Shown here piece by piece: positions 49,547-56,956 of a stretch of 64,000 bases of DNA (positions are counted from its first letter, which is position 1; each line of letters opens with the position of its first letter). Origin of the DNA: Nocardiopsis gilva YIM 90087. Lineage in GTDB: Bacteria > Actinomycetota > Actinomycetes > Streptosporangiales > Streptosporangiaceae. Made by a program: the position numbers and the translations under genes. Below the pieces are notes generated by a model. That model was not told the origin of the DNA. It ran no database searches and saw only the letters and a list, made by a program, of their open reading frames with translations. The stretch is taken from the NCBI RefSeq assembly GCF_002263495.1, contig NZ_CP022753.1, forward strand, positions 6,006,312-6,070,311, read 5' to 3'.

Positions 49547-49870
49547 GCCCGCAGACAAGCCTCCGGCCAGAGGATGAGTTCGGGACGCCTGCGCGCAGCT
49601 CACCCGTTGGTGTTCAGGGGCATCCTGCATGTATGAGGTTGGCGGGATCGTCAAGCCACACCCGCTGGCCGTCCGCAGTGATGGTGATACCGAACCGCGT
49701 GCACTCCGGCCGCCCGGAGGATTCCCACGGCTCCTGCGTCTTGGCTGCGTCGGCGGGAATGACTCGCTGACCATCCATCGGCATGAAGGGTGCGGGCGCG
49801 ACACAACGCCCCTGTGCGGTGCCGTCCTCGCGAACGGTGAGTACGACTAGTGGCGCGTCAGGGTGGAAGG
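49518..49870. repeat. Large direct repeat copy A; methyltransferase 3' fragment
   Basis: Matches 54945-55295 over 0.35 kb with only two single-base indels and two nearby substitutions that I could see. It carries an antisense (minus-strand) fragment of the methyltransferase gene that is complete in the second copy (FGITITADGQRVWLDDPANL). In this copy the fragment is cut at GAAGG (49866-49870), where it fuses to sequence that in the second copy lies 0.8 kb farther on. A deletion between GAAGG microrepeats explains the junction. Confidence 0.85.
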
Positions 49871-49873
49871 TGG

Positions 49874-49905
49874 GGTGTGGGGCGGGCGCAGCTCAGCCCC
49901 ACACC
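49874..49905. terminator. Hairpin 3' of the DUF397-like remnant
   Basis: GGTGTGGGGC (49874-49883) pairs perfectly with GCCCCACACC (49896-49905), 12-nt loop. On the minus strand it follows the DUF397-like remnant directly. Similar stems lie beside the DUF397-like remnant at 56.1 kb and the intact DUF397 gene at 58.9 kb, so this is the conserved terminator of that gene family. Confidence 0.6.
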
Positions 49906-49912
49906 TGCATGG

Positions 49913-50116
49913 TCAACGATCGAGTCGGCCGGTCCTGATGGCCCGGAGGACGACGGACCACTCGGCATCCGCGAAGGTCCGGTGGCCGAGGGTGGGGTAC
50001 TTCGAATCGCGTCCTGGTAAACCAGTGTCCAGGCCCGCGACCGTACGGCGCCCCACACCACACGACTCCAGATACTCTGCGGAAGACCTGCCACGCGCTG
50101 TGGCCACATTCGGCAT
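49913..50116 (-). pseudogene. DUF397-like gene remnant (copy A)
   Basis: 67 codons. The C-terminal half is a good DUF397 C-terminus (GRDSKYPTLGHRTFADAEWS, LRAIRTGRLDR). The N-terminal half (VATARGRSSAEYLESCGVG) lacks the KSSYS and CVEVA motifs that intact members have, so it looks frame-shifted and decayed. Same length and layout as the remnant at 56159-56362. It has no paired Scr1/XRE gene. Small DUF397 proteins normally act with an XRE partner. Confidence 0.6.
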
Positions 50117-50121
50117 CAGAA

Positions 50122-50245
50122 TGCCAGCCGCATGCTTGATTTCGGTGTGGACGAAGCGGTCACCCTCGTCAGTCACGCCGCGCTCATCGCCGCTGGATAC
50201 ACCGTGGACTACCTGGCACAAAAGTCGGGCGAGGCGGCGATCTGA
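50122..50245 (+). pseudogene. Fragment of the gene complete at 56434-56946
   Basis: Encodes RMLDFGVDEAVTLVSHAAL and VDYLAQKSGEAA, an internal piece of the 170-residue protein at 56434-56946 (positions about 50-87), with a few substitutions (IAAGYTVDY for VAAGYSVDY). It ends in a TGA right after AAI, where homology stops. No start signal or 5' part remains, so it is not expected to be functional. Confidence 0.7.
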
Positions 50246-50375
50246 CTGAAGGATGCGCGGCCATCAATGTGCAGCACGTGGACCAGGGCACGGTCCAGGT
50301 CGTCGAGCGTGCACGCATCCTTCAGTGAGGGGCTGCTCTGTGGAACAAAGTTGGAGATTACTCGGAACACGCTAT
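50246..50375 (-). pseudogene. AsnC regulator N-terminal fragment, inverted
   Basis: On the minus strand this encodes LDDLDRALVHVLHIDGRASF, closely matching the N-terminus of the intact AsnC regulator at 50875 (LDTLDRALIHALHIDGRAPF). The similarity extends to the upstream bases, including the promoter-side FNFIPLSR/SNFVPQSS region. It breaks off after SQIAA. The codon equivalent to the ATG at 50875 is ACG here. It is a dead duplicate in inverted orientation, about 0.5 kb from the intact gene. Confidence 0.75.
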
Positions 50376-50389
50376 CGTCGCAGCCGAAG

Positions 50390-50656
50390 GTGACCGCGGA
50401 TATTGCCGCCAACGAGGATCTGAGTCTGGATGCTGCGAAGGGACGCATGCTGGACTTTCAGAATGGCCTGAGGTTGGCGCATCTGCTGTACGTTGTGGCC
50501 GAGTTGGGCGCGGTCGATCAACTCCTCGGAGGTCCGCTGCCGGTAGAGGAGATCGCCAAGCGCGTTGACGCGCATCCGCCTTCCTTGAAATCCTCCAGCA
50601 GACGAGGGCAATTCTATACAAAGAGGCGAGTATTCTCCGGTGAACCCGACGCCTGA
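50390..50656 (+). pseudogene. Truncated O-methyltransferase (dimerisation-domain fragment)
   Basis: The GTG at 50390 opens VTADIAANEDLSLDAAKGRM, then LDFQNGLRLAHLLYVVAELG and GGPLPVEEIAKRVDAHPPSL. This is the N-terminal dimerisation domain of small-molecule O-methyltransferases (AdoMet family with plant-type N-domain). Similarity ends at HPPSL. The remaining codons (KSSSRRGQFYTKRR) look like a frameshifted or foreign end, and the whole SAM-binding domain is missing. A typical enzyme has about 340 residues. Confidence 0.72.
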
Positions 50657-50874
50657 AACGCCCATTGAAATGTCTTGATATCTGCTAGATGGATCCTGAA
50701 AGGAAGCGAAGGGAGCGCGCACCCGCCCGCTAAATGTACCAAGTATGCACAATCTTTCCTGCTCGAGCGGTGAACTGATGGAATTCTGCGGACCCCTGCG
50801 GCTGCGATGGTAGCGTGTCTTCCGCTATTTTCAACTTTATTCCACTGAGCAGGCCTCCAATGAAGGATGTGTGC

Positions 50875-51894
50875 ATGCTCGACACCCTCGACCGTGCCCT
50901 AATTCACGCGCTGCACATAGACGGCCGCGCACCGTTTAGCCAGATCGCCGCCGCCCTCGACGTTTCTCCCCAGACCATCGCCCGCCGCTACCGACGGCTG
51001 CGTGACGAGGCATCGCTGCGCGTCGTCGGGCTCGCGGACCCCCACCGAGCCGGTCAGACCCAGTGGCTCGTCAGACTCACCGCCGCGGCGAGTTCCGCGC
51101 AGGACCTCGCGCACGCCCTGGCGCGTCGCCCGGACACGTCGTGGGTCAAACTCACCTCCGGCGGCACCGAAATCGTGGCGATCATCCACACCCCCACCGA
51201 CGACGACGCCGGCAACTCCCTGCTGCTGCGCGACATCCCGCGCACGAACAACATCACCGCTGTGTCCGCCCACTGCCTGCTGCACATGTACCTCGGAGGC
51301 CCCACCAGCTGGCGCCGAAGAGCCGACACCCTCAACGAGGAGCAGCAGCGCATCCTGAGATCACACAAGGCAGCCGACACCGCGTATGTCCCGGCGCCCC
51401 GCCAACTGAGCGACACAGACGCGGATTTGCTGGTTGCACTGCAGAAGGACGGGCGCGCCAGCCATGCGGATCTCGCCCAGGCGACCGGCTGGTCCCCCGT
51501 CACCGTCGCGCGCCGCCTGGCCGACCTGCAGGCGGGCGGAGCCATCTTCTTCGATGTCGAGGTCGACACCGGGCATTTCGGCGCCAACACCAGGGCATTG
51601 CTGTGGATGTCGGTGAGCCCCGCGCATCTGGAACACGTGGCGACGACCCTGGCGGGCCACGACGAACTCGCCTTCGTCGCCGCGACCACCGGCCCCACCA
51701 ACCTCGTGGCCCAGGCGCTGTGCAGTGACCCCGCCGACCTGCACCATTACCTCGCACGTCGGCTCGGCTCCCTCGACGCGATCCACGCCCTCGAGACCAG
51801 CCCGGTTCTGCAGAACGTCAAGGCGGCGAGCCCGATGATCACGCATCTCGCCCGTAGTCGACGGCCTGCTCCGCCCATGCGCGTACGACCGTGA
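50875..51894 (+). CDS. AsnC/Lrp-family regulator with tandem Lrp modules
   Basis: A 339-residue regulator, about twice the normal AsnC length. Module 1 has HTH DTLDRALIHALHIDGRAPFS then ISPQTIARRYRRL-like DVSPQTIARRYRRLRDEA. Module 2 repeats it near residue 180 (LSDTDADLLVALQKDGRASH, SWSPVTVARRLADLQ-like WSPVTVARRLADLQ). Each is followed by an AsnC ligand domain. Double-module Lrp proteins are known in actinobacteria. The ATG at 50875 has GAAGGA 8 nt upstream. An inverted fragment of its 5' end lies 0.5 kb upstream. It converges on a DHA2 exporter gene, 75 nt away. Amino-acid-like effector expected. Confidence 0.87.
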   Translation: MLDTLDRALIHALHIDGRAPFSQIAAALDVSPQTIARRYRRLRDEASLRVVGLADPHRAGQTQWLVRLTAAASSAQDLAHALARRPDTSWVKLTSGGTEIVAIIHTPTDDDAGNSLLLRDIPRTNNITAVSAHCLLHMYLGGPTSWRRRADTLNEEQQRILRSHKAADTAYVPAPRQLSDTDADLLVALQKDGRASHADLAQATGWSPVTVARRLADLQAGGAIFFDVEVDTGHFGANTRALLWMSVSPAHLEHVATTLAGHDELAFVAATTGPTNLVAQALCSDPADLHHYLARRLGSLDAIHALETSPVLQNVKAASPMITHLARSRRPAPPMRVRP

Positions 51895-51968
51895 ACGCCC
51901 GCGTTCCCTTACATGCCAATGCGGCGTCCGCGAGGCCGCCGCATGGACCGCTCAGGTATGTGGCTCGA

Positions 51969-53423
51969 TCAGTGCTGCGCCCCGGCCCTGTCCGAAGCGC
52001 CCTTCTCGATCATCAGCATGCTGCTGACGAAGCTCATCACCACGAGCGCGACGGCAACCCAGAAGGCGACCTGGACTGCATGCAGAGCGGCCGAAGGACC
52101 GCCGGACGCTGCGCTGTTGAGGTAGACGCTTCCCAGGATGGCGACCCCAAGCGTGGCTCCCAGCTGCTGGACGCCGTTCAGCAGCCCGGCGGCCGACCCG
52201 ATCTCACGAGGCTGCAGCGGCTTCAGGGCGATGGTGAAGAATGCGGGGCTGAAGAGGCCGACTCCCAGGCCGACGACGCCCAGTGCGATCAGCAGCGGCT
52301 TGGGGTAGACCGTGGGGTCCGCCGCGTGGTACACGGCGATGGCGGCCAGAGCTCCCACCAGGAGCACGGCGAGGCCGAGGAACATCATGTGGTGCCCGAA
52401 CCGCCGGACCAGGTGGGCGCCGGACACCCACGACGCGATGGCCAGGCCGACCGACCACGGAGCGAGCGTCAGCCCTGCGTTGAGCACATCGATGCCGAGC
52501 CCGAGCTGAAGCTGCAGCACGATGACCATCATCAGACCGTTCGTCACCGCGAAGAACAATGTCGACGTCACCAAGGCGGCCGGGAAGCTCCGATGCGCGA
52601 ACAGGCTCGGCTCCACCAACGGGCTACGGCCGCCCCCGGCCACACCGCGCTGGTGCAGCCCGAACGCGACCATCACAGTCAGACCGGCCACGATGGCCCC
52701 CCAGCTCCACCCGGACATCGCGGCGATGTCGGCACCGATGAGGGGGTAGACGATGAGCCCGATACCGATCATGGCCAGAAGCGTGCCGGTCATGTCGAGC
52801 GTGGGCCGCTCCGGGGCGCGGTTCTCCAGCAGTTTTGGGGCGATGACCAGCACGACCACAGACAGAGGGACGTTGACCAGGAATGCCGCGCGCCACGACG
52901 AGCCGAACAGGTCGGCATGGGTCAGGACGCCGCCGAGCACCGGGCCGCAGACGGCGGCCAGGCCCATCACAGGGCCGATGCTGCCCAGGGCCTTGGACAT
53001 CTCATCGCCGGAGAACATGGTCTTGATCAGGCCGATGGTCTGGGGGATGATCACGGCCGCCGCTGCTCCCTGCACCACGCGGAAGGCGATCAGCAGACCC
53101 ACCGTGGGCGCCAGGGCGCAGGCGGAGGAGGCGATCATGAAGCCCGTGACGCCAATGACGAACAGCCGTCGCCGACCGGAGATGTCGCCCAGCCGACCGC
53201 CGGTGATCAGCAGCACCGCGAACGGGAGGGTGTAGGCCGTCGTGAACCACTGGATGTCGGACGCCGCCCCTCCCAGATCGGCGTGGATCGCGGGTGCGGC
53301 GACCTGCACGATGGTCGCGTCCAACAGGATCATGGCCTCACCGAGCAGCAGGGCGGTGAGCGCCAGCCACCGCCATCGGTACGCCGCTATGGGAGTCGGC
53401 GCGAGCACACGCTCAGCAGTCAT
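51969..53423 (-). CDS. DHA2-family MFS drug exporter (14-helix)
   Basis: A 484-residue multidrug:H+ antiporter of the EmrB/QacA type with 14 hydrophobic segments. Helix 1 carries GEAMILLDATIVQVAAPAI, with the membrane-embedded Asp of this family; motif A is GGRLGDISGRRR. Motif C is seen in helix 5 (IGPVMGLAAVCGPVLGGVL). Its 5' flank of about 400 nt contains no divergent regulator gene, but the AsnC regulator converges on it from the other side. It likely exports a toxic metabolite or a drug; substrate unknown. Confidence 0.92.
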   Translation of the reverse strand: MTAERVLAPTPIAAYRWRWLALTALLLGEAMILLDATIVQVAAPAIHADLGGAASDIQWFTTAYTLPFAVLLITGGRLGDISGRRRLFVIGVTGFMIASSACALAPTVGLLIAFRVVQGAAAAVIIPQTIGLIKTMFSGDEMSKALGSIGPVMGLAAVCGPVLGGVLTHADLFGSSWRAAFLVNVPLSVVVLVIAPKLLENRAPERPTLDMTGTLLAMIGIGLIVYPLIGADIAAMSGWSWGAIVAGLTVMVAFGLHQRGVAGGGRSPLVEPSLFAHRSFPAALVTSTLFFAVTNGLMMVIVLQLQLGLGIDVLNAGLTLAPWSVGLAIASWVSGAHLVRRFGHHMMFLGLAVLLVGALAAIAVYHAADPTVYPKPLLIALGVVGLGVGLFSPAFFTIALKPLQPREIGSAAGLLNGVQQLGATLGVAILGSVYLNSAASGGPSAALHAVQVAFWVAVALVVMSFVSSMLMIEKGASDRAGAQH

Positions 53424-53814
53424 CGGAGTTCCTCTCCACCGTTCTCGACACGCCGACTCGACCCCCTGGGATCAGGACATCGAGCTCGACCACGAGTCAG
53501 CGTGGAGGGACGGACAAGAGGACCTCCAGCCAGAGCGCCGAGATGGAAGATTTCTTCCGTCGAGGGGATCTGCGGTTGCGAATTCCCACACGACGATCCG
53601 ATGCACGCACGCGGGCGTCGACGCCGCAGAGGTGGTGATCAGGTCGACGTGCGGTGTGAGCTTCCTTCAGTCAGCCGCCTGGGATGGAAGAAATGTTCCA
53701 GTACAGCGTCGCGGCTGGAGTCGGAGGGTGTGATCGCTCCACGCTGGGCTTCCTTGGTCACCCCGCGTGCACCAAGACGCCACATCCGTAGGTTCTTCCA
53801 GTTCAGGAGCGTGA
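53424..53814. other. 390-nt region between the exporter and a broken oxidoreductase
   Basis: Non-coding by inspection; it must contain the exporter promoter. A 5-bp dyad TGGAA-N6-TTCCA lies at 53685-53700. Coding-like stretches on the plus strand (for example SAWRDGQEDLQPERRDGR) are not recognised and have poor codon character. Treated as intergenic. Confidence 0.4.
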
Positions 53815-54515
53815 ATGGCAGCCCTGCCCGCTACCCAACGAGAAGTCCGCCTCGTTACCAAGCCCGATGGGCTACGCGGCTGGAGCACCTCCGTGTCGTC
53901 GAGACACCCCTGGCCCCGCCGGAGGAAGGCGAGGTGCCGGTCCGCAATCGGTTCTTCCATGTCTTCGCCACGCGGCGCATACCCATCGCGGGTGCAACGA
54001 AGGACACGCCGTTCCCCCGTGCTCAACGCCGGCGACACTCTGGTCGGGGCGGCGATCGGCGAAGTTGTCTGTGCCCTGGAGGGCAGCTCGCTGCAGCCAG
54101 GCGATCTTGGTGTCGCACTGGTTAGGCTGGCGCGAGTACGCCGTCGTGCCCACGGGCGAGTGCGCACGGCTGGACGACGAGGCGCTTCCCGAGCCAATCA
54201 CCCATCTTCAGCAGGGCTGGACAGCCTCCGCGGCGCTGACGCGGGGGGTCGAACTCCGCCCTGGGGACACTGTGCTCGTCTCCGCGGGCGGTACTGGACT
54301 CCCTGCCGCTCATCCACAAGCGGATCGTGATGCGTGGCTTCAGCTCTGACGACGTCGACGACCGGGCGGAGTGGACCGAGAGGTTCGGCACGTGGCTTCG
54401 CGCGGGGGAGATGGTCTTTCCCCACGTGCGGATCAAGGGCATCGAACACACCCCTCAGGCTCTGCTGGAGGTGATCGAAGGGCGGCACATCGGTGCCGTC
54501 ATCGTCGAGCTGTAG
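53815..54515 (+). pseudogene. CurA-type NADP-dependent oxidoreductase, frameshifted and internally deleted
   Basis: The family start MAALPATQREVRLVTKPDGL lies at 53815 with AGGAG upstream. Coding then moves to frame 3 (LRVVETPLAPPEEGEVPVRN), back to frame 1 (LNAGDTLVGAAIGEVVCALE), and to frame 2 (SHWLGWREYAVVPTGECARL through LRPGDTVLVSAGGTG). There the Rossmann domain, about 100 residues, is missing. The C-terminus reappears in frame 3 (FSSDDVDDRAEWTERFGTWL, GAVIVEL) ending at 54515. An intact relative has about 335 residues. Clearly dead. Confidence 0.8.
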
Positions 54516-54534
54516 TTCCGTGCTCCGTTCGCAC

Positions 54535-55893
54535 TCACCACTGGTGGGCCTGCGGAGGTTCCGCACCTCCGCCCGGCATTTCCGCCCTCGCCTCATACGC
54601 CGAGAAGAAGTTCCCGTGCCGCGAGCCACCCCACAAGTCCTCGACCTCCCCATCGATGTCCGGCGCGAGCCGGACGAACTGATCCAGGCCGCCATGGAGT
54701 GGCACTTCAACCCTGATACGGGGTCCCGGTTCTGGCTGGAGCGGGCCAAGACCCTGCCCTTCGATCCCCGTAACGACGTCCGCACCCACGAAGTCCTCAG
54801 TCTCTCCCCCAACGTAACGGCCGAACTGCGCGACGTCCGTGCCGAGGATCTGATCCCGCAAGGCTACGGCCAACACCCCGACGTCATCAAAGCGTTCGAA
54901 AGCGGCGGGACCACGGAGTGCCCAAGCGGGTCCTCCTGCTCCGGGACTGCCTGATGCGCGGGACATCGGGGCGCCCGCAGACAAGCCTCCGGCCAGAGGA
55001 TGAGTTCGGGACGCCTGCGCGCAGCTCACCCGTTGGTGTTCAGGGCATCCTGCATGTATGAGGTTGGCGGGATCGTCAAGCCACACCCGCTGGCCGTCCG
55101 CAGTGATGGTGATACCGAACCGCGTGCACTCCGGCCGCCCGGAGGATTCCCACGGCTCCTGCGTCTTGGCTGCGTCGGCGGGAATGACTCGCTGACCATC
55201 CATCGGCATGAAGGGTGCGGGCGCGACACAACGCCCCTGTGCGGTGCCGTCCTCGCGAACGGTGAGTACGGCCAGTGGCGCGTCAGGGTGGAAGGTCGGC
55301 GCCCAGGGCGCCACGATCAACCCGCCAGGCCTGGTCTGGGCCACCCACGCATAGGGCATGGTGTGTACCGCCGCCGTGGCCATCACCCGATCATATGGAA
55401 CACCGGGTGGATGACCTTGCGTGCCGTCGCCGGTCACTACCTCCACGTCGTATCTGGTCGCAGCAAGGACTCTGCGGGCAGCCTCGGCTAGATCGGAGGC
55501 GGATTCCACGGAGGTGACGGTCCCAGAGCCAGCCAGATGGGCGAGGACGGCGGCGTTGAATCCGGTGCCGGTGCCGATCTCCAGCACCCGCACACCAGCA
55601 GCCAGGTCCAGACAGTCGACCATGCGCGCCATGACGCTGGGCTTGCTGGAGGAGGACGTTGATACCAGGCCCCGACCTGTGGACGGATCGCGCAGGTGGA
55701 CGGGCAGGCGTGGATCGTAGTCGACGGCGGTCACGATCGGCTCATCTGCATGGACGTGGGCAGACCAGGTCTCTGGGGCATCATCGCGGTTCAGGGGCAC
55801 CAGCCACCCCGTATGGGCGTCGGGCACATAGATGGTGGCGGGTATGAACCGCTCCCGATCGACCGCTGCAACTGCGCGTTCCCCAGGGGGCAT
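54535..55893 (-). CDS. Methyltransferase with aberrant C-terminus
   Basis: 452 codons. Residues 1-275 are a protein-L-isoaspartate O-methyltransferase-like domain of the type associated with peptide tailoring or repair: VDRERFIPATIYVPD, SAM loop VRVLEIGTGTGFNAAVLAHL, VTSVESASDLAEAA, and GRGLVSTSSSSKPSVMARM, which precedes the SAM loop. From about residue 290 the reading runs into antisense of the AMP-binding fragment and is meaningless (Gly/Pro/Arg-rich), so the natural C-terminus has been replaced. Normal relatives have about 390 residues. The enzyme core is intact; whether the fused tail is tolerated is unclear. A zinc-ribbon gene remnant lies directly upstream. Confidence 0.7.
   Translation of the reverse strand: MPPGERAVAAVDRERFIPATIYVPDAHTGWLVPLNRDDAPETWSAHVHADEPIVTAVDYDPRLPVHLRDPSTGRGLVSTSSSSKPSVMARMVDCLDLAAGVRVLEIGTGTGFNAAVLAHLAGSGTVTSVESASDLAEAARRVLAATRYDVEVVTGDGTQGHPPGVPYDRVMATAAVHTMPYAWVAQTRPGGLIVAPWAPTFHPDAPLAVLTVREDGTAQGRCVAPAPFMPMDGQRVIPADAAKTQEPWESSGRPECTRFGITITADGQRVWLDDPANLIHAGCPEHQRVSCAQASRTHPLAGGLSAGAPMSRASGSPGAGGPAWALRGPAAFERFDDVGVLAVALRDQILGTDVAQFGRYVGGETEDFVGADVVTGIEGQGLGPLQPEPGPRIRVEVPLHGGLDQFVRLAPDIDGEVEDLWGGSRHGNFFSAYEARAEMPGGGAEPPQAHQW
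54616..54955 (+). pseudogene. AMP-binding (adenylate-forming) enzyme, 5' fragment
   Basis: Starts at GTG 54616 (VPRATPQVLDLPIDVRREPD). It runs as a good N-terminus of a PaaK/phenazine-biosynthesis-like acyl-adenylating enzyme to the phosphate loop ESGGTT. There one base is missing: restoring a G gives GGTTGVPKRVLLLRD, the expected adenylation motif. The reading then meets the direct repeat (DCLM at 54945) and stops; the remaining three-quarters of the enzyme is absent. Both a frameshift and a truncation, so not functional. Confidence 0.75.
54945..55295. repeat. Large direct repeat copy B
   Basis: Partner of 49518-49870. Here the repeat is embedded in the 3' part of a methyltransferase gene on the minus strand, and its start coincides with the break point of the AMP-binding gene on the plus strand. 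The near identity of the copies, against roughly 85% in the flanking related segments, indicates recent duplication or gene conversion. Confidence 0.85.
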
Positions 55894-56015
55894 TGCTCGC
55901 CCGTCCCGCTACACCCCCAGCACTGAACCCAGCGCCGGTTGCCGTCGTCGCTTTCGTACCAGCCCTTGCTGCCGCCGCAGACGTTGCACTAAACCTTCTT
56001 GCCGCGTGTGCCCAT
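55791..56015 (-). pseudogene. Small zinc-ribbon protein gene with in-frame amber codon
   Basis: Reading from ATG 56015: MGTRGKKV, then TAG (55991-55989), then CNVCGGSKGWYESDDGNRRW, VQCWGCSGTGEQ. The CxxCxGxKG and CxGCxGTG knuckles make a DnaJ-type zinc ribbon. Loss of the codon after KKV (probably CAG or AAG to TAG) truncates it. The frame continues to a TGA at 55791 beyond the natural end, overlapping the methyltransferase start in another frame. Related small actinobacterial proteins have the same start and knuckles. Confidence 0.65.
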
Positions 56016-56158
56016 CGGCGCCTCCAGCCCGCTTCGGGTGCTCTGCCGTGACAGTAACCCACCTGTCGCAGGGGGTCAGGGGAGCGACCAGATTCGGCCA
56101 TGCCGAAGGATGATGGTGGGGTATGGGACGGGCGCAGCTCAGCCCCACACCTGCATGG

Positions 56159-56362
56159 TCAGCGATCGAGTCGGCCGGTCTTGATGGCCCGGAGGGCGGC
56201 GGAGCACTCGGCATCGGCGAAGGTCCGGTGGCCGAGTCTGGGGTAATTCGAATCGCGTCCGGCTGCGCCATCGTCCAGGCCCGCGACCGTACGACGCCCC
56301 GCACCACGCGACTCCCGATGCTCAGTGGAAAACCTGCCACACACTGTGGCCACATTCGGCAT
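56159..56362 (-). pseudogene. DUF397-like gene remnant (copy B)
   Basis: 67 codons. It ends with a recognisable DUF397 C-terminus (GRDSNYPRLGHRTFADAECS, LRAIKTGRLDR). The front half (VATVCGRFSTEHRESRGAG) lacks the usual KSSYS/CVEVA motifs. Parallel in length and position to the remnant at 49913-50116, at about 85% nucleotide identity. It diverges from the gene at 56434. A hairpin with CCCCAC/GTGGGG arms lies at its 3' side near 56115-56150. Confidence 0.6.
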
Positions 56363-56433
56363 CTTTCTGGAATCGCCGACAGGCCAGCCGATAATCTCAG
56401 GCGACCGGAAGTACGCACCGAACCGAAAGGGTT

Positions 56434-56946
56434 GTGGTGGAGTACTCGCAGTTGCACATCGCGCTCGCCCGGACGGCCGTCGAACGTGCGGCCCCCGATG
56501 AGCTCCCCCTCTTCGATGTCACGTCCGACGCCTACTTCGCCCGCCGCAAGCAGTCCCGACGGCATCGGAATGCCGACCGCATGCTTGATTTCGGTGTGGA
56601 CGAAGCGGTCACCCTCGTCAGTCACGCCGCGCTCGTCGCCGCTGGATACTCCGTGGACTACCTGGCACAAAGGTCGGGCGAGGCGGCGGGGCAGGTCGTG
56701 GAACGGACCACCGCAAGCTGGTGGAAGCGCCTGATGGTGTGGAAGCGCGAGCCCGAGGAGCCCACACAGCCCACGGCCCAGCCGGATGATGTGGAGCAGC
56801 CCATCTCGCTGACGCGGGATCAGCTTGCCGCTGTGCGGGAACTCGCCCACCAGCGTTCTGTCGACGCCGGTGTCAGTGATGAGACAGCGCGGCTGATCGC
56901 CGATTCCATCGTCGGGGAGCTCGCTCTTCTCCCCCACGAGCACTGA
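56434..56946 (+). CDS. Small protein linked to the M48 protease
   Basis: A 170-residue soluble protein of no recognised family. Start MVEYSQLHIALARTAVERAA follows GAAAGGG. The middle holds a LDFGVDEAVTLVSHAALVAA helix; the second half has a basic WWKRLMVWKREPEEP segment and a helical C-terminus (VRELAHQRSVDAGVSDETAR). It ends 10 nt before the protease gene, so the two are co-transcribed. A piece of the gene is duplicated at 50122-50245. It may regulate or be processed by the membrane protease; this is inference from linkage only. Confidence 0.65.
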   Translation: MVEYSQLHIALARTAVERAAPDELPLFDVTSDAYFARRKQSRRHRNADRMLDFGVDEAVTLVSHAALVAAGYSVDYLAQRSGEAAGQVVERTTASWWKRLMVWKREPEEPTQPTAQPDDVEQPISLTRDQLAAVRELAHQRSVDAGVSDETARLIADSIVGELALLPHEH

Positions 56947-56956
56947 GCCGCCGATC

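Noticed and set aside
51891-54125. 744-codon plus-strand frame opposite the DHA2 exporter
   Set aside because: Antisense shadow; only its last part (about 53880-54010) carries real CurA-like coding, recorded with the pseudogene.
55989-55991. Recoded TAG (pyrrolysine-type) in the zinc-ribbon gene
   Set aside because: No pyl genes or recoding element visible, and the locus is full of dead genes; mutation is simpler.
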